The position numbers were made by a program, and so were the translations under genes. Below the pieces are notes generated by a model that worked only from the letters and a program-made list of their open reading frames with translations, searched no databases and was not told where the DNA came from. Below are positions 47,158 to 56,161 of a DNA stretch of 64,000 bases, piece by piece (position 1 is the stretch's first letter; every line of letters starts with the position of its first letter). This stretch comes from Kalaharituber pfeilii. Its lineage: Eukaryota; Ascomycota; Pezizomycetes; Pezizales; Pezizaceae. Where the stretch lies: assembly GCA_015179045.1 (NCBI GenBank), contig WHUZ01000009.1:1116001-1180000 (forward strand). Direction: 5' to 3'.

Positions 47158-47851
47158 GAGTCACTTGCAATTGCTCCCGGAACCTCTCCGGACAGGCAGA
47201 TTCTGCCTGCCGCTCCCGGACCGCATCAGACGATACACTTTTATGCCATGACACTGCCACACAGGTGGGGCAAGGAGTCTGTGCGTTTATGCTGGCATTG
47301 AAAAGGTTTTCTCCCGGACGGACCTCTAGGAGCAAAGCCACCGAATGGACCTCTAAATGAGGCGAGGCAGTGGCTGAGAGATATCTATAGATAGAACATC
47401 ATGATATCATAGCAAGTTAGACAATAGATGGAAGGCACGCAGGATTCACTATAGGAAGGGTCAGCAAGAGCTGTCCTCGCAATGGTCAAGCATCAAGCGT
47501 TGTCCTAAGTTACACCCTCATATTTACTACATCATCGTAGAAACCGTAACGCTACGGTACTACTGTGCCCAGGCTAGCTATTCCTACTGCCTGTGTAACT
47601 AAATTCTTAGATGGCATACGTGCATTCATGCCCAGTTGGTAAAATTCACTGTTAACCATGTTCTCGCTGGAAACAATAGTGCCGGAAGGATGAAAAGCGC
47701 AACCTTTAGGAGGGTCTCATCACGAAGCGTGAATTTAAAGAGATTGAGCTAGGAAATAAGCAATTGGATCCTGAGCTCCACGTGGCCAACAAGATGAGGT
47801 TAAAGAGATCCACCGGCCGCAACATGCCGTCATGGAGTAACTGCATGTATT

Positions 47852-47918
47852 TTTTATTTTTTATTTTTTTTTTTTTTTTTAATATCATTACTCGCGTGCC
47901 ACCCTATGGGCTATGGCA
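47852..47918 (-). repeat. hairpin mini-retroposon, family B
   Basis: T-rich tract, then the reverse of TGCCATAGCCCATAGGGTGG and CACGCGAGTAATGATATT. The perfect 13-bp duplication AACTGCATGTATT lies at 47839-47851 and 47919-47931. Confidence 0.9.
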
Positions 47919-48432
47919 AACTGCATGTATTCGAGTACTGTACATACTAGACGCCACACATCACAAAGCCTTATTAAATGTATAGGGGGAATAACCTCAT
48001 TCGATTGAAAAAAAAAAAAAAAAAAAAAAAAAAAAGATGTGGCCCGTGAATGTGAAACGAAACATGCATGTACACATGCATGTACTTTGCGTTTCATGGA
48101 TCTGACGTTTAAAGAGATAATAGCGTTCGACTGCGTACATCAGTATTGTTTTCCTCAGAATAACTTTCGTAATATGTGTAGATTGGAGCTTTAAGCATGA
48201 TACTTATGCACTTAAAACTAGTACTGTGAACGAAAGATGCTTGTTTGCATTGTTCAGGATACAGAGGTCAATCAAAACTCGGTTTTTTTGCGCTTTGCCT
48301 GCACTATCATCAGTTGCGCGCGCACTTCCCGGACAGAGTCAGTAGGCCAATAAAATGCCAAAATACCTAATACATGCGTAAATGTCCCTTCCTTGTATGC
48401 ATCCCTGGACCCTGCGGCTAGCTGCCTACATG

Positions 48433-48485
48433 TTTTTTTTGTTTTTTTTTTTATTTCACGTAACCCCGCTTGCAGCTGTTAGGGC
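48433..48485 (-). repeat. hairpin mini-retroposon, family A, internal deletion
   Basis: Poly-T, then the reverse of GCCCTAACAGCTGCAAGCGG, GGTTACGTGAAAT. The CATGGCG block is missing. The perfect 13-bp duplication AGCTGCCTACATG lies at 48420-48432 and 48486-48498. Confidence 0.9.
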
Positions 48486-48638
48486 AGCTGCCTACATGTA
48501 AGCCACTACATCAAGTAGCCATTGACCCCTACTACAAACCACCCCCACTCGGCTCCTTGCACTCCAAGATACGAATGGTACTACAGCTTTTCACATCAAA
48601 CCAGTATCGTTCAAACAAGTTGCCTTTGGGTAGCTTGT

Positions 48639-49455
48639 TTACCCTAAACATCTACACTTCTTCTTGATCTTCAAATCATCCATCGCGAAGAACTGGCCCC
48701 AACTGTCGGTTCCGTTTGCATGCTGCTTCGACCTAATAATCAGGTACATTAAGTCCGTCCACTCCTTTCCTATCAATGGCACATCCACGCCCGGTCCCCC
48801 ACCCCTTCCCACCCGTGATGGTCCCCACCACTTCCATGTAAAAAATTCTTTATATACCCCATCACTCCCAGTCATGCGGAAGATAGCTCCCGAGTCGGGT
48901 TTCTCTTCGGGAGGTATTTGTGGAAGTAGCGGGGTGACAGCAAAGGAGGTGATGTCAAAAGTGCAGACAAGGTCTGGGTGGGCATCTGGATCCGGGTAGG
49001 GTTCAATGATCAAGTCTCCGACGGCTGCAGCAAGGGCGTTTGGTAGGGAGACGACAGTACTGTAGCCCGAGCACATTTCACAGGGGGCGATGAGTTCGTT
49101 AAAAGAGCCGGGGGTTTGGTTATGGTAACCGAATGGAGTGAAGGAGAAGCCGTTGAAGGGAATCGGAACGGGGGTGCTTAGAGAGGTTACAACAAAGTCG
49201 TCGAACTAGAAACTCTCATTTTTATGTTAGATTCATATTAGCGAACTACGGAGAAATCCATAAACTCCTCGATAACATTTCATCCAACGAGGAAGCTTTC
49301 AGCTGAGAACACGGGGGATTCTGACGCACATTCAGTAACTGCATTGTAGTCTTCGGGACACACTTGGATGGAACCGGATCATGCGGTCTTGCCTGGGTAA
49401 CCACCCCTCCAATGCCAACTAAGGCGATGGCAACACTGACATGAGATAGGCGCAT
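48639..49455 (-). CDS. small secreted protein, unknown function
   Basis: Two exons on the minus strand: 49455-49330 and 49205-48639, joined in phase 0 across a 124-nt intron (GTGCGT...TTCTAG), giving 230 aa. Residues 1-22 (MRLSHVSVAIALVGIGGVV...) are a signal peptide. After the junction the protein reads LLNFDDFVVT, then PIPFNGFSFTPFGYHN, and near the C-terminus SWGQFFAMDDLKI. The NFDDF opening and FAMDDL closing motifs are typical of fungal secreted beta-sandwich proteins of unknown role, as far as I recall. It has several Cys residues (CEMC, CTF, a final KKKCRC). The intron model is my choice; other donors give wrong frames. It may be a wall-associated or effector-like protein, but nothing in the sequence proves that. 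Confidence 0.7.
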
Positions 49456-50350
49456 CTTCTTAGCCTCGCTTTATCCTGGGTTTGCGACTCTTGATATGTT
49501 TCTCCTAGTTACTAGGTGTGTGAAAGCTAAAGGCAAATTGATAACTGAAAGATGGTTAAACCCAAGAAGCGAATACTCTCTCGTGTGCAAACGAATATAA
49601 AGTGGAAAGAGAAGAGCGAAAATAACCCAACTCTATTTGAGGCGACTCCAAAATGCGGGGGGGAGTCTGAATTTATAAATGAAAGAAGACTCCTACAACT
49701 TACAAGTGATCTTATGAATATGGCTGGAAGGCTGAGACATTGGCAACCACTAGTCCTGCTGCCGAGTGTCCTCGGATTCAGATATGATGCTCGTTGATTG
49801 GATTGGATTTGAGGCGGTCCGAAGAAACAAGCATATCTCGTGTATAAAACAGAGAGTCATTGGCTGTGGAAGCTTAGAAAGAGGCCCGCGAATAAGTAAA
49901 ATGCATTGAATTCTTTCAAGGAAAGAACAAAGAAACCTCTTCTGCTAACGTGACTGGGTAAAAAAAGTAAAAAGATGTTGCTTCTTAATCGTAGGGGTTG
50001 TTGTTGAGAATGGTTACCATTACTTACTGTGGCGTTTTTAGTGCCTTGGCCCCTTCGTTCATTGGCCTATTTGCTGGTGGCGTCCATTACCAACGTAACG
50101 CCTGTTAAGTGAAATTTGACCAGTAATGCCACGGAGCAACTATCAGAAGAGGTTTAAGGTTATCGAAATGGCAGAAGGTAGTGATTCGCTGTGTTTGATG
50201 AGCAAAAACTTTTTCTCTTGAGGCTGCGTGTAACGTTGCACTGACTCAGATCGAGTTTTCAAGGGAGAGTTGACAACGCCAATTTTAAAATTAAAATAAT
50301 GGGGGGGATGTTGCTGGGAGTTCAGGTTCTCAAATAGAGGTCCTGCAATA
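49456..50350. other. upstream region of the secreted-protein gene, no gene
   Basis: Includes the presumed promoter and 5' UTR of the minus-strand gene. A short plus-strand frame at 49552-49797 has no support. Nothing else was seen. Confidence 0.45.
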
Positions 50351-50516
50351 CTCGCGGTTCGGAAAGTACTCGTTACCAGCATTTAGTGATGCAGGTGGGG
50401 GCGGTGTTGGCAGACCGTGCGACAGGTCTGTGTTCAGGTGTGGTGAGATGCAATATCGAGTCGTAGAACTGTAGAGTACAATTCCAATTAAATCCTTTCT
50501 ACCAAGTAGAAAGTGC

Positions 50517-50918
50517 AATGCTGGCTGTATGTCATGGAGGATGGTGCTTTTGCTCATACTAGCTAGTAAAATATGTATTCGGACATAGCGCATAATGTAT
50601 ATTAGTACCCCTGTCCGAATACATATTTTACTGGCTAGTACAGCGAAGCAAGCACAATGGTTTCGGAATTGGTACAATATGCAGTCTTTGACATGGGCAC
50701 CTTCATCTCCAGATCTCAATCCTATTGAGGCTATCTGAGGAATAATGAAGAAGAGACTGAACAAGCGATCTCCTAGACCTCGTGGAGAACAACTTGTTGC
50801 TAGAATACTGGAAGAGTGGGATAATATCATTGGTGAAGAGATATTAGAGTTGATAGATTCTATGCCTCAACGAGTGCAAGCTGTAATCATAGCAAATGGT
50901 GAACATACACAATACTAA
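50517..50918 (+). pseudogene. Tc1 transposase C-terminal fragment
   Basis: Reads YVMEDGAFAHT, then (after the M1 insertion) AKQAQWFRNWYNMQSLTW, APSSPDLNPIEAI, a TGA where Trp is expected, GIMKKRLNKRSPRPRGEQ and on to TAA 50916-50918. The second Asp and the Glu of DDE are recognisable. The N-terminal half is deleted. Excision of the MITE with one TA restores CAT-ACA (His-Thr). Confidence 0.85.
50559..50638. repeat. 80-bp palindromic MITE, family M1 (copy 3)
   Basis: CTAGCTAGTAAAATATG ... CATATTTTACTGGCTAG, flanked by TA. It is inserted in the Tc1 transposase fragment. The central part is in the opposite orientation to copies 1 and 2. Confidence 0.88.
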
Positions 50919-51923
50919 TGCAATGTTGATAATTCTCATGTTCAGTGAGTCAAATGCATTCAAGTTGTTCAATATTGCATCTAACACACCTGAATACAGA
51001 CCTCTCGCACGGTCTGCCAACACCGCATCACTAAATGCTGGTAACGAGTATTGGAACGCTGCATAAATCTTGTGCGCTATTCGCCTTTTGGAATAAGTGC
51101 AAATTTGTTTGGCAGCGTTCCAATACTTTCCGAATCAGCGAGTACTGTACTAGTACCTATTTTAGACAGGTTTTGTGCGAACCCTGAAATTTGCGGGTAA
51201 CGTAACCAGTAATCATGCCAAAACCCTGAAAGTGCGGGAGGTTTGCAAGTTAGCCTGAAAACTCAAGAATTATCTACCGGTATGCTACAAAACGTTGTGA
51301 TGTACAGTATGTTGTGGTGTACTAGTTGCAGAATTGAATACTGGAGGTTGGGAGGCCTGTGGAGTGCGCCACGACATCGTACTGGGATAAAATTTTCTTG
51401 AGTAGGTAGAGGAGCGCTTTGGCTCATTTATCGCATTTATTGGATGTAAATATCTTGAGAATTGAGTGTTGTGGGAATTTTATAGTCTTAAGGGTCACTT
51501 TTCCGGATTTGGGAAGGGAAATTTTCAGGACTTGGCAATAATAAACACATTGTTGCTAAGGCAAAGTATTTTATTTCCAAATCCTGAGAACCTGGGCAAA
51601 TATGACATTGATTGTCGACAAGACACCATGCGGAAACCTGTACAATTTCCTTATATTCGCTTTCTAAACTGGACTTCTTCTCAGGGTTATGTGCTGATTA
51701 GAAATTATTAAAACGATTAAGTGAATTGAAGGAAAAAAAAAAAAGGCGGTGGTATCAACTACTCGGCCGCATACCTCTGCACGCTCTGAGAATACTATCC
51801 AATAATGCCAGCAAATCGCATGGTTTGATTATCTAGCTTTTAAGGAGTGCGTACATATATAACAAGATCTTTCTAAATGACTCGGCGATAACTCTACAAT
51901 CCATTACACAAGTTTTTTCCGAG

Positions 51924-52474
51924 GAGAAAACCTTTAATATACCCTGCAGCAAAAGCAACAACCTTTGAAATACCCATCATAACATTAAGATAGTAACACC
52001 ACCATCTTGGCATGGTTTTCTAAGAGCAGCGATATATGCGTGTTCAGCAAGCACGTCAAGTTCTAAAATACTGATACCTCTTGTTTTAATCTGTTCGACA
52101 TACTGCCACTCGGTTCGTAGTGAGCAGTTGAGCAGAACCCTGAGAGAGAGTAGTGAGCACGAGTAGGAGTGGTAACAGCTGGAGTAGTTAGTAGTACCTG
52201 CAGCAGTGAACCCTGGAGTTGAACAGCAATAAGCTGAATAGCAGGAATGAGCCAAATAGCTAGGGACATATGCCGACCAAGTGGCAGTATTGCATATATG
52301 TCGAACGCGTTAAAACAAATAGGCATATTACCCGTATCTCAGCACCAGACGCGCTTGCTGATATATCGCTGCTTTAAAAATACCATGCCAAGGTGGTATT
52401 GTTACTACTTTAATGACAGGATGGGTATTTCAAAGGTTGTTGCTTCTGCTGCAGGGTATATTAAAGGTTTTCTC
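51924..52474. repeat. 551-bp foldback with ~190-bp arms
   Basis: The left arm begins GAGAAAACCTTTAATATACC, continuing CTGCAGCAAAAGCAACAACC. The right arm (about 52270-52474) is its inverse at roughly 80% identity with several indels. A spacer of about 150 bp separates the arms. The right arm translates on the plus strand as DRMGISKVVASAAGYIKGFL, so the arms may once have been coding. No terminal duplication was found. Confidence 0.78.
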
Positions 52475-53093
52475 AAACAGCTTGCTGCTGACCAATCGAC
52501 CGTAAGTACACTAACGTATCCTGCTTATAACCCCACTATTGACTAGGATATAATTTAGAGTATATCGGTGTATGACTGTGGGATGCAGATAATCAAGAAC
52601 TGCCGAAAGTCGGGCTTGGAGAATTAGAATACTTCATTCTTTGCTGCACGCCGAGATACAGCAAGCGCGCGCAAAGTTTTGGTGGAGTTATATTATCATG
52701 ACAATTGCAAAAGATGGTCAATAAAAAAAATACGAAATTCCTCCAGAGTTGACACTTACCCTCAGAATCAATGATTGTGGGTGGTAAACACGTGAGTTTC
52801 AGGGGTTGCAATGGTTGAAATAGTACGAGCAATACATGTAGTTCCGTATTTGTAGTTTGCATGTCAGGTGCATGGCATGTGCAATGACGAGATATTAGGA
52901 AATGTATAGCGTAAGGGCGTGGATTTGTAATTGTCCATACTCCGCTTTCCCTGCAAGACTTTGTAATTGAGATTTTGCCAATGCGATCAAGTGAAAATCC
53001 ATACTGGAATAATAAGTAGCTTTATGCTCATATAGGTAGGAGAACGTGTAACTGAAGTGCGGATTTGGCAGAAGCACAATTCCAGGTGTGGGA
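52475..53093. other. intergenic, upstream of the oxygenase gene
   Basis: No gene or repeat recognised. It ends at the TATA box of the next gene. Confidence 0.45.
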
Positions 53094-53100
53094 TATATAA
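53094..53100 (+). promoter_or_regulatory. TATA box of the CmcJ/NvfI-family gene
   Basis: TATATAA about 212 bp upstream of the ATG at 53312, followed by a pyrimidine-rich leader, as in many highly expressed fungal promoters. Start context CAACAATGGC is good. Confidence 0.55.
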
Positions 53101-53311
53101 GGAGAACAGAAATTCCTCTTTTCTACATCAACAGCAACAAAGCAAATCAGCATACGAAGAAAGAACGTAAAGAGTTCTAGAACATAATTTCCTTTTCTTT
53201 ACGCTTTACTTCAGTCTACTAATTCGTTTTGCTTGACCTAAAACTTAATCTCTCTCAATTCAACTGTTTCAACCTGACCACATCTACGTTTAACTACCCA
53301 AAGTAGCAACA

Positions 53312-54435
53312 ATGGCTATCACCACCTCCGCCGAAACCGTGAAGCCCATTCCCCCCACCATTCCCATCGACCTTCATCACTCTATCCTTCCCGCCGACGA
53401 CTCAAAACCATATATCCGGCTCTCACAGGGATCTGAATACGAACACAACTTCGCGGAAGAGGCCCACCCTGTGTCAGTAAATATCAATGACGCCCGCAAT
53501 GTTCTCAACTGGGTGAATGAATTCCACATGGATAAGACGGGGTTCCAATTTGTGCTGGATGATAAACCATCCAGGGACTTGTTGAACGCAATTTCGCATA
53601 GGGATGATGAGAGAATCCAAAAGGAGTATTATCCGATGGTGGAGGAGCTGTTGTTGAGAGAAGTTGAGGGAGCGAAGAAGGTGGTGATTTTTGACCATAC
53701 GGTAAGGACTACACTCGGAGGGCCCCAGGAGGATAAGGAAGCGCCACAGGGGCCACAGAATAGGAAGCCAGTTAGAAAGGCACATGTGGACCAGTAAGTA
53801 CTGTTGCTCTCTCCAGAAAATTTACATGTGCTAATGACAGCGTGTGTATACAGGACTACACCTGCAGCGATTCAACGTGTCCACAAACACTGCCCTGAGC
53901 AGGCCGAAAAGCTCAAGAAAGGCCGCTTTCGGATCGTCAAGTATGCCCTCTCCAAATAGTTCTTTCTGTATACCTCAGCTAATACTCATCAAATAGTGTC
54001 TGGCGCCCCCTCCGTGGCCCCGTCCGTGACGTCCCACTTGCCTTCTGCGATTACCGCACTGTGAACCACGCATCCGACTTGCATGCCACCGACCTTATTT
54101 ACCCGGGCCACACAGGCGAGATTTTCACCGTCACGCATAATCCGGAGCATCAGTGGTACTTTTTGAGAGACCAGATGCCGAATGAGGTGGCATTGATCAA
54201 GTGCTTTGATAATAAGGAGGGGGTGGCAAAGTGTGAGTTCTCCTATAGCTGGCCTTTTTGTCTTGTGAGGGGCGCAAATGGATTAATGAAATGGCTGATG
54301 ATGGCAATGGATGGTATTATCACAGTAACACCACACTCAGCGTTTGATCTCCCGAATCCACCGGAGGGGACCCTGCCGAGACATAGTATCGAGGTCAGGA
54401 CCTTGGTGTTCGATATTAATCCGGACCAGGAGTAA
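53312..54435 (+). CDS. CmcJ/NvfI/AsaB-family hydroxylase (2OG-Fe oxygenase-like)
   Basis: Four exons: 53312-53793, 53854-53940, 53997-54232, 54326-54435, giving 304 aa. Introns are 60, 56 and 93 nt. The family (bacterial cephamycin CmcJ, fungal NvfI and AsaB) is found in secondary metabolism and acts as hydroxylase or desaturase. Recognisable blocks: an N-terminal region with SVNINDARN; VVIFDHTVRTTLGG; RVHKHCPEQAEKL...RFRIVNVWRPLRGPVRDVPL with AFCDYRTV; GEIFTVTHNPEHQWYFLRDQ; ALIKCFDNKEGVAK; and TPHSAFDLP...RHSIEVRTLVF at the end. Candidate metal ligands are His in FDHT, His in PEHQW and His in TPHSAF, all present. No cluster partners lie in the window. The third intron is a multiple of three with no stop, so retained transcripts would add 31 residues. 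Substrate unknown. The gene is intact. Confidence 0.9.
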
Positions 54436-55605
54436 GCATTTGGTTCCTCAAACAGCAGGCTAGGGCTAGGGCGGTATTTGGGTTCGATGGAAAGTGTGGC
54501 GTTCGGCAATTGTTTGAGTATGTAGTATGGACCAAGTTTATGAGACTTTTACTTGAGATGAGATGGAAGTATGGCATGGGCAGTACTATCGTTCAGATGA
54601 GAGTTGGTGGGTGGTGGATTCATGCATGTGCTTGGAATACTATGTCTCATACGCTATTTTACTACGTGAGTAGTATGAATGTTTTTGTTATATCTTTAGT
54701 TGCTCAGATAATCAAAATTCACCTCCCATTTATATTTCAAGCTTTCATATTTCAAAGTCTCACTATCATAGTTGCTTAGCGATCAGCTAGCTACATGTAG
54801 GTATGAGTGGTAAACTGTCATTGCTTCCATTGCCCTGCCTAAGCAGCCCGTTCATCAATGCGTGAGGGAGGGTTAAGCGGATGTTAGCGTTACTAACACA
54901 CGTTTGTCATAAAATACATCCAGTTAGTATATCCAATACAACTTTTACACAAATAAATAGGAATATGCATGCCAGTGAGCTCGAGAGGGAATTGGATATT
55001 TCAAGGATGTAAGTCCTTGCTTTTCAAGTGTGCTGGATCTGCACCATTACCATTACTGTTTGAAATGACTACAAGATGTTTACGATGGTTCAAAGATTCC
55101 CTGCCATAGACTGGAGCCGGTATGTAGGGTTGTGAACCCCCCCCCCCCCCCCCGCTCCCAAAACAAAACTAAAAAAAGAACTTCTAAAGAAAAGGTTCAA
55201 AGAAGATAAGAAATTGAGTAGCTACTTGTAGGCAGCTGTACAGCACGGTACAGTTCGGCCACGCGGGGTACATACATCTCAACATACGTAAGTAAGTACG
55301 TCTTACTTGCAGGTAGGTATCGAGATTAGTTACATAGAAAAGTATAAAAGCGCAGTTGAGAAGGCTTGTATAGACTTACTGGAGCTGGAGCTAACTCCTC
55401 TTCTCAACCTACCTCTTGATTACTCTGAATCATAATATTCTTTGAGTCCACTAGGAGAACTTTCACAGTACTGACCTACTATGTATATATATGTATGTGT
55501 AGTAGCGACTGGGGCACGAGACTAATGTATGTAAGATAAATACAAAGCCGATAGTTAATCATCGTTTGAGGCATTTGAGATGCCGTAGACGCCCAAGCAG
55601 GTGGG

Positions 55606-55649
<44 letters not shown>

Positions 55650-56161
55650 AAAAAAAGAAAAAAAAAGGAAAAAAAAGGGAAAAGAGAACCATTTCGCCGC
55701 GGAAATCAGCGCATACAATGATCAGTCCTTGTATTGTGAATCTTCTTCCATGGAATTACTCAAATGAGGCTAACTGTGTACTGCATTGAAACGGAATTTG
55801 GGTAGCAAAACAAAACCTCACTCACACATCACCTTTATTATAGCCACCTCCCTCCAGTACACAGAGCGTCTTGTTGTTCATAGCTTCAATAGGATGGAGC
55901 AACTAGGATATATCTATCTCACAATGTTATCTAGCATGTTTATTGGTGTTCAAATAGAGATGGCATCCTCATCGGCTTAGAATACAAACTTGCAACAATT
56001 GGGGTATGTATGCAGTAAGATTTTTCATCCACCACAAACCTCACATAAATGCATCTAAATGCTGTGAATGCAATGAACAGGTATACACCCCACCAACATC
56101 ACCTTTACCCTCACACCATTAAGCAATAGGTATTTATCAAACCCAACCTCATTAACGGTCT
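54436..56161. other. intergenic with homopolymer tracts
   Basis: No gene supported. A C-run at about 55137-55153 and an A-run of about 40 bases at 55606-55647 (followed by interrupted A runs) have no retroposon core next to them. It probably contains the 3' regions of the convergent flanking genes. Confidence 0.5.

Larger units (their letters stand above)
46733..48638. other. non-coding, cluster of four mini-retroposons
   Basis: Between the Gypsy element and the secreted-protein gene. Family B copies lie at 46831, 47093 and 47852, and a family A copy at 48433. An isolated run of about 29 A at 48007-48035 has no recognisable core. No gene is supported. Confidence 0.55.
50369..51048 (+). mobile_element. 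internally deleted Tc1 element nested in the M2 copy
   Basis: TIRs CTCGTTACCAGCATTTAGTG at the left and the exact inverse at the right, continuing through GCGGTGTTGGCAGACCGTGC. TA flanks both sides. It retains only the 3' part of a transposase and itself carries an M1 MITE at 50559-50638. Confidence 0.85.
50351..51142. mobile_element. family M2 MITE split by a nested Tc1-derived element
   Basis: Outer ends CTCGCGGTTCGGAAAG (50351-50366) and CTTTCCGAATCAGCGAG (51126-51142), flanked by TA. Removing 50369-51048 plus one TA gives a palindrome of about 110 bp, matching in length and sequence the uninterrupted copy at 62948-63055. Confidence 0.82.

Noticed and set aside
48007..48035. Isolated 29-A tract as another mini-retroposon
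   Set aside because: No hairpin core on either side and no target duplication.
55601..55789. Lys-rich ORF
   Set aside because: Homopolymer A tract translation.
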